Shown here piece by piece: positions 8,185-16,393 of a stretch of 59,057 nucleotides of DNA (within the stretch, counting starts at the first letter, position 1; every line of letters starts with the position of its first letter). Source of the stretch: Actinomycetota bacterium (lineage in GTDB: Bacteria > Actinomycetota > Thermoleophilia > Miltoncostaeales > Miltoncostaeaceae); NCBI GenBank assembly GCA_020636905.1, contig JACJWX010000017.1, positions 1 through 59,057 of the forward strand, in the 5' to 3' direction. The notes beneath the pieces were generated by a model. The model was not told where the DNA came from. It saw nothing but the letters and a program-made list of their open reading frames with translations, and ran no database searches. The position numbers and the translations under genes were made by a program.

Positions 8185-8835
8185 TCACCCGGGCGGTCCG
8201 AGTCCCAACATGCCCCGCACCCGCGGCGCGTCGAGCGCGGCGTCGATGTCCGGGTAGTCCATCGCCGCGTCCAGGCCGATGGCGACGGTGGCCATTCCCA
8301 GCTCGCGTGCGCGCTTCAGCGTGGAGGGCGAGTCCTCGAACAACACCGCCTGTGACGGGTTCCGCCCGAGGTGTTCAAGCGCCACGCTGAACGACCGGCG
8401 GCTGGGTTTGGGATGGTTCCGAAATCGCTCCAGCGGCACCACGGCATCGATGGTCTCGCGGATGCCGAGTGCGACCAGGACCCCCTCGACGTGTGCCGAC
8501 GGCGCGTTCGACCAGGCGATGATCGGCCCGGGAACCTCGGTGAGCCGGCGCCGCAGCCCCGGGCTGGGGTCGATGAGCGTCCCATGGTCGATGTCGTGTG
8601 CCGCCCCCAGAACGGCGTCCACGTCGTGACCGTTGACGATCGCCGCCCCCACGAGCGCGAGGCCGTATCGATCCGTGAGGCGTGCGTACTCGCGCATCCC
8701 GTCGTCCCCATCGAGACCCGTGGTCCGGATGAAGATCTCGCGGTGTCGTTGGCGAAGTGCCACCGCACATGCCGACGAGGTGGAATACAGCGTGCCGTCG
8801 ACGTCGAGGATGACTCCCGGAGCAATGCCGCCCAT
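8185..8835 (-). CDS. HAD-superfamily hydrolase, pyrimidine 5'-nucleotidase-like
   Basis: The 216-residue protein has HAD motif I LDVDGTLY with nucleophile D11 and acid/base D13, motif II in AWSNA, a motif III Lys in NHPKP, and motif IV FEDSPSTL. The EYARLTDRYGLAL cap segment resembles pyrimidine 5'-nucleotidases of the SDT1/PhoE-like branch. The likely reaction is hydrolysis of a small phosphoester such as UMP or CMP, but the substrate cannot be fixed from sequence. It is a single gene; TAGGCT lies 6 nt before the ATG, consistent with a leaderless transcript. Confidence 0.8.
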   Translation of the reverse strand: MGGIAPGVILDVDGTLYSTSSACAVALRQRHREIFIRTTGLDGDDGMREYARLTDRYGLALVGAAIVNGHDVDAVLGAAHDIDHGTLIDPSPGLRRRLTEVPGPIIAWSNAPSAHVEGVLVALGIRETIDAVVPLERFRNHPKPSRRSFSVALEHLGRNPSQAVLFEDSPSTLKRARELGMATVAIGLDAAMDYPDIDAALDAPRVRGMLGLGPPG

Positions 8836-8841
8836 CGTCGG

Positions 8842-8847
8842 AGCCTA
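8842..8847 (-). promoter_or_regulatory. Putative -10 (TAGGCT) of HAD gene
   Basis: TAGGCT on the minus strand ends 6 nt before the ATG at 8835; part of the window-wide leaderless pattern. Confidence 0.4.
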
Positions 8848-8858
8848 CGCCCGATGGG

Positions 8859-8880
8859 CCCGCGGGCCCGGCCCCGCGGG
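8859..8880 (-). terminator. GC hairpin after lytic transglycosylase gene
   Basis: Two copies of the palindrome CCCGCGGG (8859-8866 and 8873-8880) separated by 6 nt can pair as an 8-bp stem just past the stop of the gene at 8886. No T-tract follows. Confidence 0.4.
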
Positions 8881-8885
8881 CGGTG

Positions 8886-10079
8886 CTACACCCGGCCCAT
8901 CAGCGCCAGGACTGCTCGGGCGTACGCAAGGGTGTCGTCGTAGGGCCCCCGCTGGCGCACCGAATGGAGCCCCTGGTAGTACGACATCGCCGTCATCCTG
9001 GTGTCCCCGGTGCGTCGTTGGAGCCACCTGAGGAACGCCACACCCGCGTCGACGTTGTCGTAGACGTTGTCCGGATCGATGGCACGCCCGAGCAATTCGC
9101 GGCCGGCCCACTCCGACGTTTCCGGCATGAGCTGCATGACCCCGACGGCTCCGACGCCGCTCCGCATGTGCTGGCTGAAACCGCTCTCCTGCCAGGCAAT
9201 GGCCCGCGCGAATGCCGGATCGACCCCGTGCCGGGCGGCGGCCTGCGTGATGATGGGGCCCACGGACGCCCGCGGCACCGAGACCTGCGAGGACCCCGCA
9301 GCGGTTGCCGGTGTGCCCGCCGGGAGGCGCAGGAGCTGTCCGGCGACGATGCGGTTCGGGTCGCCGAGGTCGTTCGCCCTGGCCAGTGCGGATGCCGAGA
9401 CGCCCGCCCGCGCGGCAATCGACGACAGGGTGTCCCCCGCGACGACCCGGACGGCGCCCGAGGCCGACGATCCGCCGGCCGACGATGAGGCGGTCACCGT
9501 GCCGAGACGAAGCAGCTGTCCCACCCGGATGAGGTTGGGATCCGTGATGCCGTTGAGCGACGCCAGGGCGCCCGTCGACATCCCGGCCCGCGCGGCGATC
9601 GACGAGAGCGTGTCCCCGGAGTGGACACGGATCTGCCCGCCCCCCCAGACCGGAGTCGCCACGGTGGCCGCAACGCCGCGCACGCGAAGCACCTGGCCCA
9701 CACGAATGAGGTTCGGATCCGTGATGCCGTTGAGCGACGCCAGGGCACTCATGGACATCCCCGCCCGCGCGGCGATCGACGACAGGGTGTCCCCGGAGCG
9801 AACGCGCCACCCCGAGGACGTGCTCCCCGACGGCGCGCCCGGGAGTCGCAGTCGTGAGCCGGCGATGATGTGGTCGTGATCGGTCAGGCCGTTGGCGCCC
9901 GCCAGTGCCGCCATGCTCACACCATGCCGATGGGCGATCGCAGAGAGCGAATCCCCCGGACGCACCAGGATGTCGGCTCGGGCGGGCCCGGCGAGCAGCA
10001 GCACCGCGATCAGCGTCCACAGAAACACCCATGCGGTCAGCGGGCCATGGCGGTCGGACACGGTGGCGGACTGGATCAC
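8886..10079 (-). CDS. Secreted LysM-repeat lytic transglycosylase (SLT)
   Basis: The 397-residue protein has an N-terminal signal or anchor (about 14-35), four LysM peptidoglycan-binding domains (about 38-80, 91-133, 150-192, 210-252) and a C-terminal SLT/lysozyme-like domain (about 272-395). The catalytic Glu is E298 in AWQESGFSQH, followed by GAVGVMQLMPET. It is predicted to cleave the glycan strand of peptidoglycan outside the cell. LysM 2 and 3 are nearly identical in both protein and DNA, a sign of recent tandem duplication. The start is GTG at 10079. It is a single gene, diverging from the glycosidase-like lipoprotein. Confidence 0.92.
   Translation of the reverse strand: MIQSATVSDRHGPLTAWVFLWTLIAVLLLAGPARADILVRPGDSLSAIAHRHGVSMAALAGANGLTDHDHIIAGSRLRLPGAPSGSTSSGWRVRSGDTLSSIAARAGMSMSALASLNGITDPNLIRVGQVLRVRGVAATVATPVWGGGQIRVHSGDTLSSIAARAGMSTGALASLNGITDPNLIRVGQLLRLGTVTASSSAGGSSASGAVRVVAGDTLSSIAARAGVSASALARANDLGDPNRIVAGQLLRLPAGTPATAAGSSQVSVPRASVGPIITQAAARHGVDPAFARAIAWQESGFSQHMRSGVGAVGVMQLMPETSEWAGRELLGRAIDPDNVYDNVDAGVAFLRWLQRRTGDTRMTAMSYYQGLHSVRQRGPYDDTLAYARAVLALMGRV
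9507..9797 (-). repeat. Near-identical tandem LysM-coding repeats
   Basis: The blocks at 9684-9797 and 9507-9620 encode SGDTLSSIAARAGMS followed by ALASLNGITDPNLIRVGQ with only three residue changes and matching silent sites, spaced by a short linker. Such repeats may gain or lose copies by recombination. Confidence 0.75.
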
Positions 10080-10184
10080 GCGACAAGCCTGACCGTCACC
10101 CGGTCGGCGCGGTAGAGGCGGGACACCCTGGCACCCTCTCCCCCGCCCGGATCCGCTGCAACGAGAACGCGTCTTCGGCCCTGC

Positions 10185-10316
10185 TCAGCGGCCGGTCGAC
10201 GCCCCGTGTTGCAGATGCGGCAACACCTGGTGCAACGTGGGAAACCGACGGCGCTCCAGCGCCTCGAACGGACGAAGGTCCCTCGTCCCGTGCGCCGGGC
10301 ATCCGGCCGGCATCAT
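10185..10316 (-). CDS. Possible small ORF, 43 codons
   Basis: The gap 10080-10347 between the divergent transglycosylase and lipoprotein genes holds a minus-strand frame of 43 codons (MMPAGCPAHG at its start, then RDLRPFEALERRRF) with GC-rich third positions. No homologue is recognised and no ribosome-binding site or TAnnnT element precedes it, so chance is a real alternative. Nothing else stands out in this gap. Confidence 0.2.
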   Translation of the reverse strand: MMPAGCPAHGTRDLRPFEALERRRFPTLHQVLPHLQHGASTGR

Positions 10317-10333
10317 TCGCGCACGGCTGCTGT

Positions 10334-10339
10334 TAGCGT
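10334..10339 (+). promoter_or_regulatory. Putative -10 (TAGCGT) of leader ORF and lipoprotein gene
   Basis: TAGCGT lies 8 nt before the ATG at 10348, which starts a 24-codon leader ORF ending in an ATGA overlap with the lipoprotein gene. Confidence 0.4.
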
Positions 10340-10347
10340 CCCGATTC

Positions 10348-10422
10348 ATGCGCCAACCCCCAACGCCGCGGCTTGCGGCCCTCACCGCCCTCCCGATCAG
10401 GACCCGGCCCACGTGCCCATGA
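10348..10422 (+). CDS. Putative leaderless 24-codon leader peptide
   Basis: An ATG at 10348, 8 nt after a TAGCGT hexamer, opens a 24-codon frame (starting MRQPPTPRLA). Its TGA at 10420-10422 overlaps the ATG of the downstream lipoprotein gene by the classic ATGA arrangement. This would let ribosomes loaded on a leaderless mRNA reinitiate at a gene that has only a weak Shine-Dalgarno sequence. The peptide itself shows no obvious motif. It may be only a device for translational coupling; existence is inferred from position. Confidence 0.35.
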   Translation: MRQPPTPRLAALTALPIRTRPTCP

Positions 10423-11594
10423 AGCCCGCGGTGGGTGTGGCCACCGCGCTGATGGCGCTGGCGATGCTCATGGGCGGTTGCACCGGCTCGGGCGACCCGC
10501 CCGTCGAGGGCGTGACGCGCACCATCCCGACCGACGCCACGGGTCCGCTACCGGTGGTCGCCGTGCAGGACGACCGGTTCGTGAACGCCGACGCCGACCT
10601 GGACGAACGCCTGCGGTACATCACCGGGACCGGAGCCCGCGCCACACGGGTGGACGTCTTCTGGAAGGACGTGGCGCCCGAACGGCCAGCGCGGCCCGCC
10701 GATCCCGCCGATCCGGCCTATCGATGGACCCGGTTGGACGCCATCCTGAGCCGACTGGCCGCGGCGGACATCCAGATCATCCTCGACGTGTTCAATCCGC
10801 CCGCATGGGCGACCGGAGGTCGGACGACCGCCAATCCCGGGGAGTCGGCCTACAACAACATCCCGCCATCCCCCCTTGCCTATGGCGAGTTCATGGAGGC
10901 CCTCTCGCGGCGGTACTCCGGCGGATCGACGACGGACGACGGCGAGCCGCTACCGGACATCCGGTTCTACGAGGTGTGGAACGAGCCGAACCTGGACCTC
11001 TTCTACCGCCCCGGTGGCGGCACGAAGGGCCGCCTGGACGCGTACGCCGGACTGGTCCGCGCCGCGTATCCGGCGGTCAAACGGGGCGGCGGGTCGGACA
11101 CGGTGGTCCTCGTCGGCGCCGGAGGCCCGCGGAGTCGCACGGGCCGGACCGGGGTCGGCGCCAGGGACTGGGTCCGCGGACTCCGCAAGCGTGATGTGCC
11201 GCTGGACGTCTATTCCCAGCACATCTATCCGGCGGCCAACCCGACCGACGAGACCCCCGCCTTCCCCGCCTGGGCGACACTCCCGGAGTTGCTCGACGAG
11301 ATCACGGCCTGGCGCCCGGCGCTGAAGCTCGCCATCACCGAGGCGGGCTATACGACCGCCGCGACCGAATACCGCAAGACGAGGGTCACCGAGGAGCAGC
11401 AGGCGACGAACCTGCGCGACATGTTCGACCTGCCCGCGGTGCGGGATCCTCGCGTCCTGACCGTCGTCTGGTTCAACCTCCAGGACAACGCGGCCTGGCC
11501 CGCGGGACTGCTCCGCGAGGACGGCTCCGAAAAGCCGAGTTGGGACGTGTTCCGCCGGATCACGGCAGAGCCCCAGCGCACCCTCACCAGGTGA
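10419..11594 (+). CDS. Glycoside hydrolase-like lipoprotein (clan GH-A, GH39/GH5-like)
   Basis: The 391-residue protein starts with a signal peptide ending in LMGGC (C21 probable lipidated residue), so it is exported and anchored. The rest looks like a clan GH-A TIM barrel: acid/base E189 in WNEPN and candidate nucleophile E308 in ITEAGY, with VYSQHIYP between them. The substrate is unknown; an exopolysaccharide or other glycoside is plausible. The ATG at 10419 gives the lipoprotein start; an in-frame GTG at 10413 is an alternative. It sits behind a possible leader ORF, and a hairpin at 11600-11635 ends the unit. Confidence 0.8.
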   Translation: MKPAVGVATALMALAMLMGGCTGSGDPPVEGVTRTIPTDATGPLPVVAVQDDRFVNADADLDERLRYITGTGARATRVDVFWKDVAPERPARPADPADPAYRWTRLDAILSRLAAADIQIILDVFNPPAWATGGRTTANPGESAYNNIPPSPLAYGEFMEALSRRYSGGSTTDDGEPLPDIRFYEVWNEPNLDLFYRPGGGTKGRLDAYAGLVRAAYPAVKRGGGSDTVVLVGAGGPRSRTGRTGVGARDWVRGLRKRDVPLDVYSQHIYPAANPTDETPAFPAWATLPELLDEITAWRPALKLAITEAGYTTAATEYRKTRVTEEQQATNLRDMFDLPAVRDPRVLTVVWFNLQDNAAWPAGLLREDGSEKPSWDVFRRITAEPQRTLTR

Positions 11595-11599
11595 GGCCG

Positions 11600-11635
11600 G
11601 TGTCGGACACCGGGGGAGGGCCCGATGTCCGACAC
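11600..11635. terminator. Bidirectional terminator-like hairpin
   Basis: GTGTCGGACA at 11600-11609 pairs perfectly with TGTCCGACAC at 11626-11635 around a 16-nt GC-rich loop. It lies between the convergent glycosidase-like gene and osmC-like gene. No T-tract is present. Confidence 0.65.
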
Positions 11636-11648
11636 GGCGTTCGCCCCG

Positions 11649-12161
11649 CTACCCGAGGCGGGTCTCCAGCGGGATCGGGTTGCTGATGCAGTAGGCCCCC
11701 GGGCAGCGATCGTCGGCCAGTGACTTCAGTCGATCGAGGGTGGCCGGGTCGGCGTCACAATCGACGTGGAGCGTCCACGTCAGCTTCTCGACCGGCGGGC
11801 GGTCCGAGACACCCAGCGCCCGGGACATGTCGACGGTCGTCGACACCTCACCGCGCAGCGCCCGCAGCGGAACGCCCTCACGGGCGGCTTCGAGCGCGAA
11901 CGACATGGCGTAACACGCGACGCCGCCCCACATGCAGTAGGCCAGCGGATTCGGCGCTCGCCCGCCGCCGCCCATGGGTGCGGGGAAGTCGCAGCGGAAC
12001 TCCACCTGCCCGCCCGGATACGGGATCATCGCCGTGAATTGCGGTTCGCTGTCGGAGACCTGCCATTCCCCGGAGAGGACGACCGGCTGCAGGACGGCCT
12101 CGGGCGAGGCCGCGGCGGCGGCCGCAGTCGCGGCCACCGCGTCGGTGTTGACGTTGTGCAT
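11649..12161 (-). CDS. OsmC/Ohr-family protein
   Basis: The 170-residue protein is of OsmC-family size. It has the two expected cysteines, C83 (GVACYAMSF, helix) and C153 (DRCPGAYC), which in the family reduce organic hydroperoxides. ATG 12161 is preceded by a strong AGGAGG site; the longer upstream frame is rejected. It is the last gene of arsR-mmpL-osmC, 11 nt after mmpL, which suggests export combined with peroxide or thiol detoxification under an ArsR-type switch. The substrate is unknown. Confidence 0.85.
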   Translation of the reverse strand: MHNVNTDAVAATAAAAAASPEAVLQPVVLSGEWQVSDSEPQFTAMIPYPGGQVEFRCDFPAPMGGGGRAPNPLAYCMWGGVACYAMSFALEAAREGVPLRALRGEVSTTVDMSRALGVSDRPPVEKLTWTLHVDCDADPATLDRLKSLADDRCPGAYCISNPIPLETRLG

Positions 12162-12172
12162 GGGGTTCCTCC

Positions 12173-14281
12173 TCAGTGTCCGAACCGAACGTCGGGCAGG
12201 ATGCGGTCGAGCCACCGGGGCTGCCACCAGGCCGCCCTGCCGACCAGGCGGAGCATCACCGGCACCAGCAGCAGCCGGACCAGCACCGCGTCGAGCAGCA
12301 CGGCGACGCCCAGGATGATGCCCATCTCCTTCGGCGGCAGGGGGCCGGACAGGGCGAAGGTGAAGAACACGGCCACCATGACCGCGGCCGCCGCGAGAAT
12401 CACCCGCCCGCTGTGCGCGAGACCGCCCACCATCGCCTCGTGCGGATCATGCGACCGATCCCAGTGCTCCTTGGCGGAACTCATCAGGAACACGGTGTAG
12501 TCCATCGAGATCGCGAAGATCATGGCGAAGAAGAAGATCGGACCCCATGCGTCGAGGAATCCCTGCGCCTCGAAGTTGAGCGGTCCGGTGAGCCACCCCT
12601 CCTGGAAGATCATCCGCGCGACGCCGAACGCCGCCCCGGTGGCCAGGAGGCTCGAGAGCACCCCGATGGCCGCGGCGACCGGCGCCTGCAGTGCCACGAG
12701 CAGGAGCACGAAGCCGAGCACGAGGATGATCCCGATGGCCAGCGGCGTGTAGGTGCCGAGTGCCGCTTCGAGGTCGTGGTTCTCGGCCGATGCCCCGCCC
12801 ACCAGCACGTCGGTGGGCAGCGTGGACCGCAGGTTGTCGATGATGTCGCCCAATGCGGGATCGTTCGGCCCGACGGTGGGAATCGCCTGCGCCATGCCCA
12901 GTCCGCCGCCACCCGGCTGCACCGGTGAGACGAAGGCGATCGACGCGGTGTCGCTCGCGGCGAGCTTCGCCGCCGCTTCCACGTCCGCCGTCGGCCCGAC
13001 CAGCTGCAGGCTTCCCGGCGCGCCGACACCGAAGGCCTTCTGGACCTGTTCGTAGCCCACACGGGCGCCATCGCCTTCGGGAACCACGGTGATACTCGGC
13101 ATGCCGGTCCGGAGTCCGAGGATCGGCACGGCGAGAACCAGCAGGATGACCGTCGCCGCGACGCCGAGCACACCGGGGCGCTGCCACAACCGCTCGCCCC
13201 AGCGTGCGAAGGCCGGCGACCGGTGCTCGCCGGTGTGCACCCAGGGCAGCGACCACCGGTTGACGCCGTCGCCCAGGCGACCCAGCACCGCCGGGAGCAG
13301 GGTGAGGCTCGCGGCCAGGATGAAGATGACCGACAGCATGATCCCGAGTGCCATCGAGCGGAACGCGGGACTCGGCACGATCATGACCGCCGAGAGCGCG
13401 ATGAGCACCGTCAGACCCGAGAACAGGACCGCCTTGCCGGCGGTGTCCTGGGTCACGGCGACGGCCTCCTGGCGGGTGAGGTGTGATCCCATGAACGCGC
13501 CACGGAAGCGCTGGACGATGAAGAGCGCGTAATCGATGCCCAGCGCCAGCGCGAACATCAGCGCGAAGTTCATCGCCCAGATGGACACGTCCGCGACCTG
13601 TGCGGACAGGTAAAGGGCCCCGGCCGCCATCGCCAGCGAGATGATGGTGAGCATGAGCGGCAGCGTGGCCGCGACCACGGCGCCGAACGCGACCATCAGA
13701 ATCGCCAGGGTCACCGGCCAGCTCAGGAGCTCGGACCGGATCATCGCGTCCTTGTTGGCCTGATTGAAGTCGGACCACATGCCCGAGGCACCGGTCAGGT
13801 CGACGCGGACCGCGTCGGTCCCCTGCTTCGCGAGCTCGCCCTTGAGGGTGTCGGCCGCGTGGACCATGCCGGTCGTGTCACGGGCGGCTCCGGCCATCAG
13901 CACGGCGGTGTGACCATCCCTGCTGAGGGTCTGCCCCTCGACGGGCGGCTGGACGACCGTGACCGCATCGCTGCCGTCCAGGACCGTCGTCGCCTTTGCG
14001 ACCACGTCCTGGAAGGCCGGGTCGGTCGCCGTCAGCGTCTCGGAGTGGACGACGACCATGAGGGCCGCGCCCGACATTCCCTGGAAGTTCTCGTCGATCA
14101 ACTGCCGCGCGGCGACCGATTCGCTGCCGCTGTCCTCCCAGCCGGCACCGGAGAGCGCGTGTTCGGCGCTCGGTGCGAAGACGCCGAGTCCGACCAGCGC
14201 CACGATCCAGAGGGCGACGACGATCCGCACATGATCAGCCGACCAGCGGCCGAGTCGTCCGATGGGTCCAACCGCGGTCAT
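12173..14281 (-). CDS. MMPL-family RND transporter
   Basis: The 702-residue protein has the two-half MMPL architecture: an N-terminal membrane helix (about 17-38), a large extracytoplasmic loop, a block of helices with GIDYALFIVQRFR, a second loop after about 380, and a final helix block with SMDYTVFLMSS. Such proton-driven exporters move lipids, siderophores or drugs across the inner membrane. Its ATG overlaps the arsR stop by 4 nt and osmC follows after 11 nt, so the three form one operon. The cargo is unknown; the neighbours suggest a reactive or thiol-modifying compound. Confidence 0.9.
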   Translation of the reverse strand: MTAVGPIGRLGRWSADHVRIVVALWIVALVGLGVFAPSAEHALSGAGWEDSGSESVAARQLIDENFQGMSGAALMVVVHSETLTATDPAFQDVVAKATTVLDGSDAVTVVQPPVEGQTLSRDGHTAVLMAGAARDTTGMVHAADTLKGELAKQGTDAVRVDLTGASGMWSDFNQANKDAMIRSELLSWPVTLAILMVAFGAVVAATLPLMLTIISLAMAAGALYLSAQVADVSIWAMNFALMFALALGIDYALFIVQRFRGAFMGSHLTRQEAVAVTQDTAGKAVLFSGLTVLIALSAVMIVPSPAFRSMALGIMLSVIFILAASLTLLPAVLGRLGDGVNRWSLPWVHTGEHRSPAFARWGERLWQRPGVLGVAATVILLVLAVPILGLRTGMPSITVVPEGDGARVGYEQVQKAFGVGAPGSLQLVGPTADVEAAAKLAASDTASIAFVSPVQPGGGGLGMAQAIPTVGPNDPALGDIIDNLRSTLPTDVLVGGASAENHDLEAALGTYTPLAIGIILVLGFVLLLVALQAPVAAAIGVLSSLLATGAAFGVARMIFQEGWLTGPLNFEAQGFLDAWGPIFFFAMIFAISMDYTVFLMSSAKEHWDRSHDPHEAMVGGLAHSGRVILAAAAVMVAVFFTFALSGPLPPKEMGIILGVAVLLDAVLVRLLLVPVMLRLVGRAAWWQPRWLDRILPDVRFGH

Positions 14282-14637
14282 TTGGCGACCTCCAGAAGTT
14301 CGATGAGCTGTCCCGCTTCATTCCGCAACGAGTTGCAGACGAGCGCGCAGAGATCGGTCACGATCGGGTCGGCGATCTCGTACGTGGAACTGGTCCCCAC
14401 CTTGCGGCGGCGGACGATGCCGGACCGATGGAGCACACCCAGATGCTTCGACACGTTCTGCTGGGTGCAGTCGAGGGTCGCGGTGATCTCGGCAACGGTC
14501 TGCTCGCCGTTGCGCAGCCGTTCCAGGATCCTGATCCTGGTGGCGTCGCCGATGGCCCGGAACCGCTCCGCGATCAGGTCGATCGCGCCATCGGGAAGGG
14601 GTTGTGCAGCAGGCCGCTGCTCGCTGTGGGTATCCAT
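14278..14637 (-). CDS. ArsR/SmtB-family transcriptional regulator
   Basis: The 119-residue winged-helix repressor has FRAIGDATRIRILERLRNGEQTVAEI, then a recognition helix TQQNVSKHLGVLHRSGIV. Cysteines are C57, directly before the recognition helix, and C97 and C101 in the C-terminal helix. The classic ArsR CVC metal site is absent. The cysteines could form a metal or redox sensor, which fits the osmC partner. It heads arsR-mmpL-osmC and probably represses its own operon through the ACAACC-N4-GGTTGT dyad in its promoter. Transcription appears leaderless (TACGCT, 8 nt, ATG). Confidence 0.9.
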   Translation of the reverse strand: MDTHSEQRPAAQPLPDGAIDLIAERFRAIGDATRIRILERLRNGEQTVAEITATLDCTQQNVSKHLGVLHRSGIVRRRKVGTSSTYEIADPIVTDLCALVCNSLRNEAGQLIELLEVAK

Positions 14638-14645
14638 GGCGGGGT

Positions 14646-14673
14646 AGCGTACTCACAACCACTCGGTTGTCAA
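14646..14673 (-). promoter_or_regulatory. Promoter of arsR-mmpL-osmC (TTGACA-N16-TACGCT)
   Basis: On the minus strand TTGACA (14668-14673) and TACGCT (14646-14651) are spaced 16 nt, with the -10 ending 8 nt before the ATG at 14637. This is the clearest complete promoter in the window and predicts a nearly leaderless mRNA. Confidence 0.65.
14655..14670. promoter_or_regulatory. Putative ArsR operator dyad
   Basis: The perfect dyad ACAACC-ACTC-GGTTGT fills the spacer between -35 and -10 of the arsR promoter, where a bound repressor would block RNA polymerase. Confidence 0.6.
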
Positions 14674-14743
14674 GTGGTGGAGTTCACAACACTCCCCACT
14701 CGACGGTTCCCTGCGTCGGGCGAAGATGTCAGAATCCCCGGTC

Positions 14744-16264
14744 ATGACCGGTAGTCGCCTACTCCCCGCGGCGCTCGCCGCCGGCGCATTCACCCTGGTC
14801 GCCGCCTCCTCGGCCGCGGCGGTGACGCCGGAGCTCAGCTGCGTCACACCGCACAACGGCGCGTGGCTCGGCTACTTCGGGTACTCCAACCCCTCCTCCT
14901 CCGCTCGGACCATCGGAATCGGCTCCAACAACCGCTTCCGCCCCGGCCCCAGCGACGTGGGCCAGCCGGTCCGCTTCGAGCCCGACACCGCTCCCGTCGG
15001 CGACTACACGGACACCCGCACGCAGATCGTGGTGGGCGCGCCGTTCAGTCGTTCCACCACGTGGGAACTCGACGGAGCCCGCGCAACCGCCGACCGCGCC
15101 TCCGATCGCTGCCGGTTCGATCTCGGCGTGTCCATCCGGACCGATCGACCCGAGGTCCACCCGGGTGAGAAGGTCACGTGGATCGTCGCGCTCTCGAACG
15201 CCGGCGCATCGCCGATGCCCCGCAACCAGATCGTGTTCGACACCGTCGACCTCCCACCCCTGGCGATCGACGAGATCCCGCCTGACGAATTGATGCCCGG
15301 CGAGGGCATCTACTACTGGGGCATCACGCGGCCGCGCGTGAGCGACTGCGGTGAGGAGATCCGCGCCGAGGCTCGTGTGAGCATCGGGCCCGGAGTCGTC
15401 GTCACCCCGGATTCGAACGCGGCCAACGATCGCGCCGCCGCCTCCTTCAGCGTGGCCTGCGACGCCGACCTGGCCCTCCAGGCGACGGCGGACGCCGCCG
15501 CCTACAGCCCCGGCCAGGTGGCGACCTACACCTTCACGGTGACCAACACCGGCGACATCAGCGTTCCCAGCGACACGGTCACGGTCAGCGACCCGACGCT
15601 CACCAACATCACACCGGTCGGTATCCCACCGGCCCGCCTCCAGCCGCAGGAATCGCTCACCTTCACGGCCACGCGGGCCATCACGGCGGACATGTGCGAC
15701 GTGGGGGCCACCATCCAACCGACCGCCGGCTTCACCACGCCGAGCCTCACCGACGCGAACCCCCAGGACAACACCGCGACCGTCACCGTGACGGTCACCG
15801 GCGGCGCCTGCACCGCGGTTCCCGAACCGCCGCCGCCGGTCATCGCCCGGAACGACGCCAAGCCGAGCACGATCACCCGGCTGCGGGTGGAGGTCACGGG
15901 CAGAACCCTGGGTACCGTCGGCCGCGCGGGCACCTACCGTTTCCGGGTCCGCAACGTGGGACGCCACACGGCCCACGGCATCGTGGTCACCGCCGCTCCC
16001 CCTCCGGGCTCCGCGATCGTCCGGCGCCGCCCCGGCGTCCGCGTGCGCCACGGCCGCGTCGTGCTCCGGATCCCCGCGCTCCGCCCCCGTGGAACGCGGG
16101 TGTTCACGGTCCGGGTCAGGTACACCCAGACCACGCCCCGGCGCCGCCAGGCGGTCGTCGTGGCCCGTGCCACCAACGCTCCGACCACCCGGGATGCGCT
16201 GCGCGTCCGCGTGCGTCCGCGTGCGGTGCGGGTCGCGCAGCAGTTGCCTCCGGTCACCGGCTAG
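14744..16264 (+). CDS. Secreted DUF11-type repeat protein
   Basis: The 506-residue protein (from ATG 14744; an in-frame ATG at 14726 is possible) has a signal peptide ending near SSAAA. Three immunoglobulin-like modules of the DUF11/CARDB kind follow (begin near DLGVSIRTDRPEVHPGEKVTW, CDADLALQATADAAAYSPG and TRLRVEVTGRTLG); the first two also have paired cysteines. The last module and tail are Arg-rich, and no sortase motif or terminal anchor helix is visible. A surface or matrix role is likely, but the function is unknown. It diverges from arsR. Confidence 0.75.
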   Translation: MTGSRLLPAALAAGAFTLVAASSAAAVTPELSCVTPHNGAWLGYFGYSNPSSSARTIGIGSNNRFRPGPSDVGQPVRFEPDTAPVGDYTDTRTQIVVGAPFSRSTTWELDGARATADRASDRCRFDLGVSIRTDRPEVHPGEKVTWIVALSNAGASPMPRNQIVFDTVDLPPLAIDEIPPDELMPGEGIYYWGITRPRVSDCGEEIRAEARVSIGPGVVVTPDSNAANDRAAASFSVACDADLALQATADAAAYSPGQVATYTFTVTNTGDISVPSDTVTVSDPTLTNITPVGIPPARLQPQESLTFTATRAITADMCDVGATIQPTAGFTTPSLTDANPQDNTATVTVTVTGGACTAVPEPPPPVIARNDAKPSTITRLRVEVTGRTLGTVGRAGTYRFRVRNVGRHTAHGIVVTAAPPPGSAIVRRRPGVRVRHGRVVLRIPALRPRGTRVFTVRVRYTQTTPRRRQAVVVARATNAPTTRDALRVRVRPRAVRVAQQLPPVTG

Positions 16265-16268
16265 CCCT

Positions 16269-16340
16269 CCGCCACGCGAGGTCGGGCCCGGCCGACCGGT
16301 CCGCGGCGCCGGCGGGCGTGACGTCCCCGTCGCGTGGCGG
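16269..16340 (+). terminator. Large GC hairpin after DUF11 gene
   Basis: CCGCCACGCGA (16269-16279) pairs perfectly with TCGCGTGGCGG (16330-16340), enclosing further GC-rich stems. It directly follows the stop codon at 16264; no T-tract is seen. Confidence 0.5.
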
Positions 16341-16358
16341 GGCGGACGTCGCAGCCGT

Positions 16359-16364
16359 TAGGCT
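16359..16364 (+). promoter_or_regulatory. Putative -10 (TAGGCT) of DUF2283-like gene
   Basis: TAGGCT lies 29 nt before the GTG at 16394; a GAGGAG site at 16383-16388 lies between, so this gene appears leadered. Confidence 0.4.
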
Positions 16365-16393
16365 CAGATCACACGAACGATCGAGGAGTCCGC

